The position numbers and the translations under genes are program-made. The notes under the pieces were generated by a model. That model was given only the letters and a program-made list of their open reading frames with translations, was not told the origin of the DNA and ran no database searches. 64,000 bases of DNA from Epiperipatus broadwayi. Taxonomy: Eukaryota; Onychophora; Udeonychophora; Euonychophora; Peripatidae. The stretch lies in assembly GCA_028023455.1 (NCBI GenBank), contig JAQFVV010012987.1:1-64000 (forward strand), read 5' to 3'. This document shows, one piece after another, positions 35,679 to 45,428 of this stretch. How positions within the stretch are numbered: position 1 is the stretch's first letter; every line of letters starts with the position of its first letter.

Positions 35679-35970
35679 AAATAGTCAAAATAAGAGTCAT
35701 AGATCACATGACCCTATTCTCTTAAGCTTGGAAGTTATAAACAATGAGGATTGCCAATTCCTCAACAAGCTTTGTGATAAATGCTTAGCCAGAGAAAGCA
35801 TTTAAAATATCTCTGTCAGAAACCCTACCCCCAAACCCTTCCATGGTTTCATGCTTTGGCACTCCTCAGAGAGATGCCAGGGTAGGTTCCTGACAGAGAT
35901 ATTTTAAATGCTTTCTCTGGCTAAGCATTTATCCCAAAGCTTGTTGAGGAATTGGCAATCCTCATTGTTT
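35679..35970. mobile_element. Foldback retroposon with 92-bp arms
   Basis: A 292-bp non-coding insertion between 14-bp direct repeats. Arms 35738-35830 and 35880-35971 are nearly perfect inverted copies (about three or four differences by eye), sharing ACAATGAGGATTGCC and GCTTAGCCAGAGAAAGC. An unpaired ~59-bp leader (35679-35737) precedes the left arm. The duplication length fits target-primed insertion rather than a cut-and-paste transposon with TA or 8-bp duplication. Confidence 0.85.
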
Positions 35971-35984
35971 ATTTCAATGCTTTT
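35971..35984. repeat. Target-site duplication (right), 14 bp
   Basis: Exact copy of 35665-35678. Its first base can also be read as the last base of the right arm. Confidence 0.85.
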
Positions 35985-37261
35985 CTTTGCAAATTCTGAA
36001 CAATGGCTAGTTAAAAATATGATGCACATGGCATAGTTGCATAAGATAGCTAGCTATTCATCAATTGTAAAACTTAAGTGCAAAATATATTTATTAGTAT
36101 GCCACTTCAATTATTTATATGATTATATTCTGCTTACCTTCTAGCCTGTTACTCTCACGATTATAATGATCAGAAAATAAAGAATATATAGTTAAGGTTG
36201 TAGAGAAAAAAGTATGAGCAGTTATAATGCTTTAATTGCTTTCTCTGTGGTTATAGTTTATCCTTGTTAATAATTTTCATAGAATAAAAATGGACATAAT
36301 AATAATTTAACAAAACAAATTTTATAATCTAGTTGTGATTGCAGACATATGATACTTAAAAATCAAATTTTAATAATAATTTTTAAATGTAAATATTAGT
36401 AATAATAATATTTTAATTTTGATATCTATCCTGGATATACATTTGTAATATGTAGTTATACAATACTTAATAATGTGCAATATTTTAGAGATTAGAGAGA
36501 TTAACTTTCAAGGCTCCATAATTTGAATATTAGTATTTGCAATGTGGTAATTTGTTTATAAGATCATTAAATTAAGTATTTGATTGCTCTGTCTTGGGAA
36601 GATAAATTAAGACATGGCCATGAATGGAATAAAAGCTCTTAATATTATTTAAATCTATTATCCATATAGTAGTATGGACCGTAGATAGAAATCAATTCAT
36701 TTTTGCCTGCATTGTAACTAGACTTTGAAACTATGAAGCCTACATTTAATGCAACCAATGCTCAGAAATTTCTTCAAAATATTTACAATATATTAAAATT
36801 AATGTAATGATTTAGCTACATATATAACAATTTATTGATTTTTTTGAGTTTATTAAATATAAGCATTTACTAAAAATAAATATTTATTAATATTTTCAAT
36901 ATATTCATAGTAATTTATATTTAAACAGTGATTTACAATTTATATGTGTACTTTATTTATAAATAGTAAAATATTATTTACTAACTTTTCTTAAGTAATA
37001 ATGACTACTTTTTATTTAAACTTATTAGAAGTGTGCCATTTTATTTAAATTTTTATATAAGTATTTTTCCATTGCTTATTGCTTCCCTATTTTGCCTACT
37101 AGTTTATAGTTTTGGTGAATAAATATATTTTTATTATTTGTATAAATATATATACTTATCTTTTTTAATGTTAAGGGAGAAATTGTGCTTATTAATTAAC
37201 AGTGTTTTTTAAGTCCATTATAAAATTTATGTACAAATGTAATCATCTTTACTTTTGAAAG
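35985..37261. other. AT-rich gene-free stretch
   Basis: No gene or repeat recognised. Confidence 0.5.
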
Positions 37262-37590
37262 TACAGTATAGTATTGCTACTCAATGCAAGCCAGAGTAAT
37301 CAATGGATGTCAGAAGGCTTGGGCATAAAATTTCTATCTAGTGCCCACTCATCCAATATCTTCAGACTAGTTTCTAGCTTGTGGCTTTCATCAGTGAGGA
37401 GTCTTGGATATGAGATCTATATGCAGTGCTCTCAGATCCAATGGTCCCTGCTGATGAAAGCTACAAGATAAAAACTAGTCTGGGGATATTGGATGAAAAA
37501 TCACTGGGTAGGGATTTTATGCACAAGCCTTCTGCTATCCATTGATTACTCTAGCTTGTACTGAGTGGCACTACTATATGGAGAAGTTTG
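37262..37590. mobile_element. Hammerhead-family palindromic element (copy B)
   Basis: Left arm 37270-37407 (family on the minus strand) and right arm 37438-37590 (plus strand) meet 5' to 5'. Both carry the hammerhead region and the body (GCACAAGCCTTCTG, TGATTACTCTAGCTTG). The left arm keeps both catalytic cores intact. The right arm has CUGAUGA but AAAAC in place of GAAAC. No clear target duplication was found, and the left end appears truncated. Confidence 0.85.
37353..37407 (-). ncRNA. Type I hammerhead ribozyme candidate (best copy)
   Basis: Read on the minus strand: stem I strand CCAAGACUCCUCA, core CUGAUGA, stem II AAGC-CACAA-GCUA, core GAAAC, stem III minimal (AC/GU with loop UA), cleavage triplet GUC, then the stem I return UGAAGAUAUUGG. 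Stem I pairs over five of six inner positions (C-A at one; the family consensus UGGGGA gives all six with one G-U) and again at CCAA/UUGG beyond an internal loop. Both cores match the known hammerhead consensus. One oddity is an A opposite A at the base of stem II, where G-C is usual. ACUAGU is self-complementary, so dimeric folding is possible. This is seen in the sequence; activity is inferred. Confidence 0.75.
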
Positions 37591-38456
37591 CCTATTTTAA
37601 CTACAGAAATATTATTGATTGTATGTCTCACATGTATTTAAAATCAACAGGGTTTTTTATTCAATGCTCACTTTCATCTTGATATATATATTATTTATCT
37701 TTACAATAATGTAAATATTTTTCCAGGTTTAGACAATGCACTTTTGAACAGCCAATAATTGACTTAAAACAATACAAGTCAGAAATATGAAAGATCAGTG
37801 CTACAAAACTGTGATATTTTTATTTATATTAAAATTAATGTTGATAACTTTATGCTATGCATTAATATTTAATAAGAAAAATATATCCTTAAAAAAGTGA
37901 AAAATACCTTAAAATATTTATCAACCATATCAAATATCTGTTTCAGTCCACAACATTGAACTATAAATAACACATACAACCTAAAACAAGCAGTAATAAG
38001 TTAACTATTCTTGTTTTAAAAATATAAACCATATTCTTTGGTTGAGTATTATTTCAGGAATCTAATGAGAATAACAATAATCCCCAATTTTTGTATTAAA
38101 TGTACTTGAAGAAAAAACATCATTAATCTAAATATCTTTGTATCCAAGGTTTTTTTGGTTTGTGGAATTAGGCTTATTAATTTATAAGCTTTACTATAAT
38201 CTTTTATTTGTTTTTTTTGTGTGTGTGAATGTGTCTATAGAGAAAGTTATTTATTGTAAAAGTTGAAAATCATCTCTTATCTTTTATTTGAATAATAACA
38301 CAAGTTTTTGAATAATATGTATTTGGATTACTGATATCCTATCTTTGCTGTAAAAACTATAAATGATTGTGATTATGTCTGATCCTAAGCAATAAATTCT
38401 AATAATTACAAAAGATATCATTACAACAATAGCAAAATATCCATACAATAAGGGCA

Positions 38457-38770
38457 CCCAGTACAAGTCATACCAATCAATGGTTGCTAGAAGATTTGTT
38501 CATAAAATCCCTATCCAGTGCCTACTCATTCAATATCCCCAGACTCCAAGGCTCCTCACCATGTGGCTTTTATTGGTGAGGAGTCTTGGAGTCTGGGGAT
38601 ATTGAATGAGTAGGCACTAGATAGATATTTTATGCCCAAACCTTCTAGCATCTATTCATTACTGTGGTTTGCACTAGATGGCACTGCTGTATTGAGAGTT
38701 TGTTACTGCTGTAACAGCTGCGTAAGCATAGGAAATGATGATCATATCAATTTCTCATTACCGGATTGCA
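38457..38770. mobile_element. Hammerhead-family palindrome with deleted ribozyme core (copy C)
   Basis: Arms 38457-38562 and 38573-38690 share the family body. The centre keeps stem I sequences (CTCCTCACC and GGTGAGGAG) but lacks the stem II and GAAAC region. The right end keeps the family terminal block AGCATAGGAAATGATGATCAT. Likely a rearranged derivative. Confidence 0.8.
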
Positions 38771-39750
38771 AATAAACTTAACCTACAATGCATCTAATTA
38801 TCAAATAAAAATATTTAAAGCAAATCATCTGATTTGTTTAGAAATAAATGCTTTTACTTATAATAAAATAAACTTTGAGTTCAATATGTTTTGTGTAGAT
38901 GTTTTTTAAAGGAATAGCATGGGGTAAATTTGCATTTAATTACTTTAATAACTTCATTTTTTCAAATAAAGAATTAAACTTATAAAAAAGTAACTTTACT
39001 AGAAATAAACAACTCGTCAGAATATTGTCACAACTGAAATTAAGTTATTATTTGTCAATTCTGTCATATGAAATGTAGACATAATATCAGTCAAAAAAAT
39101 TTACATTAAGATTGAAATAAACTGAAATATGTCATATTTTAAAACCTATGTAAAATAAAAACTGAATAAATTAAAATGGCTGCCCGTTTATTTTCTGCTA
39201 ATGTATGTATATATGAGAGGGTATAAGTATTAATAATATAATCTTAACATTCTAAGTAGACAATCCTGATTTTAAAAATTATATGTTGTCATTTTAGCTA
39301 ATAATATCATAAACAGATGCAACATTAGGTAACTTATTCTTAAATACATTTTCTTTTACTAAAAAGGCTAATATTAGTTGTTATATTTTTATCCAATCTA
39401 AAAATAAGCACATATCTTAATACGACGTAATTTCTTAAAATAAAATTCTGAAATATCTTGTGTTAAAACTATGACTAATAATAGTAAACTATTAACAATA
39501 ATTTTGATTATAAAATTATATTGCTTTTTTTCTCTGATTGCTTTTGGTAAATAACAAATATACAGACACATAGATAAATATTAATTATATATTTTAGTGC
39601 TACATTACAGTGAAAAAAATGTTGTTTAAAAAGATGCAAAATACTTCATCTGTACTCTTCCAAAACAATAAAATTAGTTTTTTTTAAAAACAATATCATA
39701 ATTAATATTTTCCTGAAGGTTTGTGATGATGGTTTTCTAGTTGTATTTTT
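38771..39750. other. AT-rich gene-free stretch
   Basis: No gene or repeat recognised. Confidence 0.5.
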
Positions 39751-39752
39751 AT

Positions 39753-39853
39753 ATTGGACTATTTCTATCATCTAATATATGTAATAAATGTCTTTAGAAA
39801 AATTTAACTTTGTTTAAATATCCCAAATACATTCAACTGTTAGTAATAGCACA
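39753..39853. repeat. Single-arm relative of the 23.9-24.4 kb palindrome
   Basis: Shares with 23870-23975 the block order TCATC...AATGTCT...AAATTTAA-CTTTGTTTAAA...CAACTGTTAGTAATA. Only one arm is present. Confidence 0.6.
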
Positions 39854-39904
39854 TCAAATGGGTTAATATATGCATAGTGTTTTGAGAGGTAATAGTTTCC
39901 CTTC

Positions 39905-40027
39905 TTCTTCAGGTGTCGCTGGTCTGACCAGTGACAGTACTAGCATGGGATTCGAAGCTGGGTCATTATATTCCTGAGGTTTGAATTTTAAAGTAATGCT
40001 CTAACCAACAGAACCATCCTGCCCAAG
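39905..40027 (-). repeat. tRNA-derived SINE (best copy of its family)
   Basis: The minus strand begins GGGCAGGATGGTTCTGTTGG with TTAGAGCA (A-box region), carries GCTTCGAATCCCATGC (B box) about 40 bases later, continues with a body GTGACTGGT-like block (TACTGTCACTGGTCAGACCA) and ends in a GAAGAAG tail. Fragments lie at 28.93, 29.1-29.3 and 42.25 kb. Confidence 0.7.
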
Positions 40028-40094
40028 ACAACAATCTGTAGTAATTTTATATACTTATTTATAAGGTTCCTCCTGATTTCTCCACTTTTTCCTA

Positions 40095-40515
40095 AGAGCA
40101 AAGTTGATTAGTGGTTTCCATACATTATGTATAGTCACATAAGTTGGCTTATGGGATTTTTTGTCATTGTCATGTGAGCAGCTTTTTTAAATTTTCTTAT
40201 TTGTACCGTTTCTTCTCTATCCAATATTTTTGTATTTACCCAAGTGAAAATGTGTTCATTGGCACATACATGTTCTGCTACCTTAGACACATCTGTTTTT
40301 CTCTTATAATCACCAGTTTATGTTCTTGCAAGCACTTTTAAATGTGATGTCTGGTCTCACCAATACATGTTCTTCTACATTCACATGATATTTCATAGAT
40401 GCAGTTTTTTATTTTCAGCATTTCAAGTTTAGGCTTTGTAGATGTTAAAATTCCTCATAGTTTAGTATGGCTTTGGAAGGCTGTTCTGATATTATACTGA
40501 TTGCAGATTTTCCTT
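40095..40515 (-). pseudogene. Penelope-like element, GIY-YIG endonuclease relic
   Basis: The minus strand encodes, with stops and frameshifts, the linker and GIY-YIG endonuclease typical of Penelope-like elements: NIRTAFQSHTKL (~40480-40450), then CIYEISCECRRTCIGETR (~40405-40350), a KxLQEHK block, VSKVAEHVCANEHIFTW, KILDREETVQIRKFKKAAH, and a terminal VWKPLI (~40110). In the active family GIY and YIG read G-I-Y and Y-I-G; here they have become CIY and CIG. The RT domain that should precede the linker is not visible upstream. The endonuclease would nick target DNA for retrotransposition. Several open short frames on the plus strand here are shadows. Confidence 0.75.
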
Positions 40516-40595
40516 AATAACAGTTGTAATGGATACAATTGATTATGACAATAAAATACAAGAACTCCTCATTATATAGAAAAGTGGCAAAAAAT

Positions 40596-40970
40596 CTAAT
40601 TAATATCCTCCAACAATTTACTATTCAATTTCATTCTCTCTATATAATTATCTATTTTAGTCAACTTCATTTTTTCTAAGTAATTTTTCCATTTAATATT
40701 AACATCCTTGTTACTTTCTTTGTTCTTAATAGCACACTTATATTCTCTGCATACTTTTTTCTTCCTTTTTACACTTATACTAACTCTCACTTTCCTATTA
40801 CTTTTATTCTCAGTATTCTCACCTAAAACCCTTCTTGCCACTTTTTCTATTTCACCACACCAGTCCTTATGCTCACACCCAACCAATTCTTCCATGGTTT
40901 CTTCACCTTTTATTTTATACTCTTCCAACTTATTCTTATCATTTAAAAGATAAATGATCCCCAATAGCAT
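40596..40970 (-). pseudogene. LINE-like ORF2 fragment (EN-RT linker?)
   Basis: A 124-codon open stretch rich in Lys and Glu, with KDWCGEIEKVARRVLGE, a KRKKKVCREYK block and WKNYLEKMKLTKID. Family knowledge: comparable charged sequence sits between the endonuclease and reverse transcriptase domains of several LINE ORF2 proteins. No catalytic motif is present, so the call rests on general resemblance. It lies on the same strand as the PLE relic immediately downstream, but the two are probably separate insertions. Confidence 0.45.
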
Positions 40971-40999
40971 AATAGATATTTTAGCTCCACCTATAGGTG

Positions 41000-42250
41000 A
41001 TTAGAAATGATTCTATCAACACAAAATTAATCTTATTTAAACACCATTGCTATACTCAATTTGATGTTAAAGCTTGAATATTCAAATATGCAAATTTATA
41101 TTGTATGCATAATGTATATGTATAATATAATATTTGATTACTAAAAATATAAAGGTTTCATTATTTTATAAAATGAAAAACTGAGTTGGTTAAATTGATT
41201 ATAATAGCTTTAGCTGCAATAGACTAGAATAAATTATAATATGTGTGTGTGATATTAACATGGCTAATTGCTTTATGTGCCATTCAAGCACCCAGGTGAC
41301 AGGTAAAGCATAGAAATTCCTTTTGGCTTACTAAAATTGATCTTTTTTAGTGTTATTCACTTGAGTCTTAATCTGAGAAGTTCACCATTAGACTATTGTT
41401 ATAAATTGTGCAGGCCAATAAATTGCATTAGAGGGAAAGCAATAAACTTTGCCATGCTGAATCAGTATTTTTGGGCAAAGAACTTTATTGTTCTGACATG
41501 GATGCTAGACCTAACTCAAAATTTATATTTTAATTAACATATTTTTTATGAGGATTTATTTATAGCATATAAGGATATGAAGAATCAGTTAAACTTAATT
41601 AAGTTTATTAATATTAAATACAAGATTTGAAAAGCAATATAGTATTGTTGATGGAATAGTACCAGTGATGAGAATTTTGAAAAGCTTTTTAAATCACACA
41701 TTACCCAAATTTATAATAAATTCATTTTCAAATTAAAAGTATTTCCCAATTGCTTATAAACACGAAAAAGCAAACAAGAAAATATATTAAAAGTTTACAT
41801 CCATAGACAATGGTTTTGGAAAATACTTTTTAAAACAATGTGACCAATAAGATGTAAAATATTGTAACTGGCTAAGGAAAGTAGAAAATAAAATATTTAA
41901 ACAGTTGCCTAATATATATTCTGTAAAAAATGCTTCATGTTACTTGGATATTCACTAGTTCAAGTATTTCTAACTTTTTGTTTTCCATATTCCCTTGGCT
42001 TTTAGTAAATTATTCATTATCCCCTATACATTATAGTAAAAAATAAACAGTTGGAGAGTGCACCATGAAGTATATCAGGAATATGCATACAGGGTGCAGA
42101 TACCATGGAGATGAACTTCAAATGGGTGCTGATTCAGCAATTTCACTAGCTATTTTGAATCTTAACAGATCATTTTTGACTTATCGAACCCTAGAGTAAG
42201 AAAAAAATCTATGCAACATCCCTTTGTTTGTGTTGTAAACAGATCCAAAA
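41000..42250. other. AT-rich gene-free stretch
   Basis: No gene supported. A 66-codon open frame at 41337-41537 has no recognisable signature. Confidence 0.5.
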
Positions 42251-42292
42251 TGTTGCTGGTGTGGGCTGACAAAAAGTACCAGTATGGAATAA
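42250..42292 (-). repeat. SINE fragment
   Basis: TGCTGGTGTGGGCTGACAAA and CCAGTATGG resemble the SINE 3' body at 39905-39950. Confidence 0.4.
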
Positions 42293-44690
42293 CCAGAAAA
42301 TGTTGATAACATAACTATTAACAGCATAATTTACTTATTTACCTGCTAATCACCAGAACCCTTGGACAATCTTCATGCATCCCTTGGGAGTACAGCTACC
42401 CCAGATTGCAAACCCTTGCACTAAGTCTTTGTGTAAAATATGATAGTAAAATTCTTTTAAATTAAGAACTGTATTGACTGAAAATTCAAAACATATATGA
42501 TTTTGAATGATAAAATATGAGGACAAACAAGAAAACGGTGATATGAGCATCAAAACTTATAAATGTATAAGTATAGAAAAAATAATAACTGTCAACACAG
42601 ATATGTAAATTCTGGTGCTTAATACCTCTGTTTAATACCTCTGTCGTACCTGACAAGCAAAGATTGTTTGAAAAAATGTATAGTGAGAGAAAGAGAGAAC
42701 AGAGTGGTCTGCATTTGTGTAGTGGCAAATGGTTAAGATGGAATTAAGAGATGCACTAATATATATAAAGAGGGTTTATTTTTTAGTAAAGGATTACTTA
42801 AAATGAAATAGATACATATTTTAGTTAAGACTGTGTTTCCGAGATAATTTTTTAAAATTTCTAATCTTTTTGAATGTGTTTTAGATTCCGTAGTAAATTT
42901 AGTTATTTTTGCTGTTGCTGTTTAGTTATATACAGAGATTAGCGAGAATGTAAAAAAAAAAAAAAAAGATTAATTCATAAATAAACAAGATTCATCAATT
43001 TTACTCTTTATACTTCGGTTATTAAAATATCAGTTTTTATTATAAAATAAGTTTGAGTTTGCATTAATAAAACGAAAGACAAAAATCCACCTTTCATAAA
43101 TTCGTAATATAAAGAATTATTTATTTTAAATTGTATACGGGTAAAGTTTGATTTGTGACACGAAGCTGTCAAATCCTAAAGCCAGGCATCAGACTTGTCA
43201 AAAATAAGTTATTGCAATCGAAGAGATTTACAAATACAATAGATAATAAAAAGTAAATATTTTATTTAAAAGACTTTTTAGCTTAAAATAAGCATGAAAG
43301 TTGTAGCTTTGATTGTGTATATATGCTTATCAGAGATGTTTCGAATCTTGAATTGTTTTTTTTTTTAATGCTACAGATAAAATCCATTTCTGATAAAAAT
43401 GGAAGAAATTTATCAAAATAATGAAGAAGTTTGGATAAAATATTTAAGCATTGAAAACAACAATGGTTAAGAAAATGCCATCAAAAGATGCTTTAACCAA
43501 AGTACATCAGGGGAAGATAGTGACATGAAAAATACAAATCATATCCCTGATGTTGTTTATGATGAAGAAAGATGCATGTGGAAAGGGCCATACAGAACAA
43601 GGCTTGAACATGTATAGTAATCTTAAGAATAAATTGATTAAGTGAATTATTGTGAAACATAGAAATGGACTCAGAGAATAGTAAATAATTCTTTTAAAAA
43701 ACATGAAATATTAACAATACTACACATGATAAAATAGTAAGTTATTCATAGATTTTGAAAGAGAAATAATTAAGCAAGTATGTAAAGGAAATATACAAAG
43801 AAGAGGCTAGATTTGTTTGAGGATCTTTTGGTATGGTAATTTAGATGAAGAATTACCACAACTGGAGAATAATTTGGCATCAAGAGGTGATAGTGTACCT
43901 GTTGGAACTGCTCTAAATGGTAAATGGATCTATCTAAAATGAATTGTAAAAGTAATATGTACCTCAATTTTACTCCATCTTTATTGTTCCATTCTCAAAA
44001 AGATGGAGTATAAAGATTGTGGTTAATATTAGTTGATAAAAAGAGAACTAGAAAATAAACACAAAGCAGTTTTGGAAGAAAACTAGTTTGGCTTTCATGA
44101 ATCAAGAGACATTATAATGCAATTCTCAAGTTTTGGGTTTGACAATGGTAGATCATAGGAAACAATTTATTTTAGTTGTATTGTCCTAGGATATAATTTT
44201 TCCAGTGCTTGATACAATTGATAAAAATAGAACTATTTGAAAGTTTAATCAAAGGTATAAGTTTGGTTGTGTTATTAAATAATCCAGTAACAATAAAAAA
44301 ATTACATTTCATCACATCTCTTCAATGTATAGGTCTATTTTTGAAATTTGAAAAATCACAAATCTGAAAAAGTCCCGGAGAAGGGATTTAAAACTAATTG
44401 TGTGTTATCTGTCCTGAGAGAAATCAAAGAAATAAATTATCTTCAATTAAAGAACTCTTTCCAAAAATGGCACATGTTAATATAGATGTACAATATCAGA
44501 ACTATGAATCAGTGCAAATGTTAAAGAATTTATTGTTCCAAATAAAAATGCATTGAATTTTGCGTATTATAAAAGTACCGTATATGCAAAAACAAAATGT
44601 AGAAAATAGCATTATAGATTTGTGGTGTTATACTAAAAGTTAATTCAAATTATATTCTTTCTTAGATAAATAAAGGGAAACAACTGCAGC
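42293..44690. other. Gene-free stretch, some unresolved sequence
   Basis: No gene supported. A small hairpin (TTTACTCCATCTTT/AAGATGGAGTATAAA, ~43971-44012) is present. The segment 43380-44560 is slightly less AT-biased and keeps short plus-strand frames (for example HIPDVVYDEERCMWKGP, ~43538-43590) that might be a decayed transposon ORF, but no family was recognised. Confidence 0.4.
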
Positions 44691-44698
44691 TTCTAATC

Positions 44699-44973
44699 AG
44701 TTATATCACACTTACAATTCTATCACAACCATCCATCAGCCCAGAATTCATATCAATCTCTTACACCATAGATACATTAGAAACATACACTTTGTCAAGC
44801 AATCCATATAGCACATGTTCCAACTCAACTTTATATACACAGAAATTGTGCATGAAATTGAATTGTAACATGTGCTTGGCAAAGTATATGCTTCTAATGT
44901 ATCTAGGTCTGAGAGATTGGTCTGACTTCTGGCCTGATGGATGGTTGTGATAGGTTGCAAACATGATATAACA
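44699..44973. repeat. Foldback element with ~110-bp arms
   Basis: Left arm 44699-44831 and right arm 44855-44973 are inverted copies, sharing CACAACCATCCATCAG, ATAGATACATTAGAA and GCACATGTT or complements. Mismatches and small indels are frequent. Open frames of 67-70 codons across it are not genes. Confidence 0.88.
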
Positions 44974-45061
44974 TATTGGAAGCTTCAGTTATGGCACTAT
45001 ATAAATAAATCACCCATTATATATATGTTAAATAAAATTAAGTAGATCAGTATAATTTTGA

Positions 45062-45140
45062 TATGTATGGGTGTGTGTCATAATCAGGGTTATTCTATTA
45101 CCAACATTAATATAACAATCCTGATTATAACATCCATATG
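45062..45140. repeat. Short palindrome, ~30-bp arms
   Basis: ATCAGGGTTATTCTATTACC pairs imperfectly with the segment around AACAATCCTGATTATAACAT. Confidence 0.6.
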
Positions 45141-45160
45141 TTGAAAGTATACTTGGTCTA

Positions 45161-45176
45161 TTTAATTTTATTTAAC
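45161..45176. repeat. Target-site duplication (left), 16 bp
   Basis: TTTAATTTTATTTAAC, matched at 45413-45428 with one mismatch. Confidence 0.7.
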
Positions 45177-45412
45177 ATATTTAATCTCTTCAAAACAAAG
45201 AAAACTCTCCATATATCAGTAGTGCCATCTTGTGCTAACAAGAGCAATCAATGGATGCCAGAAGGCTTGGGTATAAAATCCCTATCTAGTGCCTACTCAT
45301 CCAATATCCTCAACCTAGTTTCTGGCTTGTGGCCTTCATCAGTGAGGAGCCTTGGATCTGAGAGCACTGCATCTAAATCTTAGGATCTAATGCAACCCTC
45401 CAGCACCCATCT
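45177..45412 (-). mobile_element. Hammerhead-family monomeric retroelement (copy D)
   Basis: A 236-bp non-coding insertion between 16-bp near-exact direct repeats. Unlike the other copies it has only one arm, which shows the monomer unit: a 5' leader (minus strand, from 45412) including GATGCAGTGCTCTCAGATC, the hammerhead region, then the body with CTTCTGGCATCCATTGATT and a terminal region near CTCCATATA in complement. The 81-codon frame at 45138-45383 is accidental. Confidence 0.85.
45301..45355 (-). ncRNA. Hammerhead ribozyme, copy D (cores intact, site changed)
   Basis: Minus strand: CCAAGGCUCCUCA, CUGAUGA, AGGC-CACAA-GCCA, GAAAC, UAGGU, UGAGGAUAUUGG. Stem I inner pairs UCCUCA/UGAGGA are fully Watson-Crick. 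Stem II has a G-C pair where copies A and B have A-U, a compensatory double change. The cleavage triplet GUC has become GGU, which predicts loss or strong reduction of activity. Confidence 0.72.
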
Positions 45413-45428
45413 TTTAACTTTATTTAAC
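45413..45428. repeat. Target-site duplication (right), 16 bp
   Basis: TTTAACTTTATTTAAC, one mismatch from 45161-45176. Confidence 0.7.

Noticed and set aside
42350-42730. Overlapping minus-strand frames of 67 and 80 codons
   Set aside because: No family signature; the region next to it is SINE-like and the composition is that of random AT-rich sequence.
43380-44560. Possible decayed transposon ORF
   Set aside because: Only short frames and no motif that I can assign; kept as unresolved rather than named.
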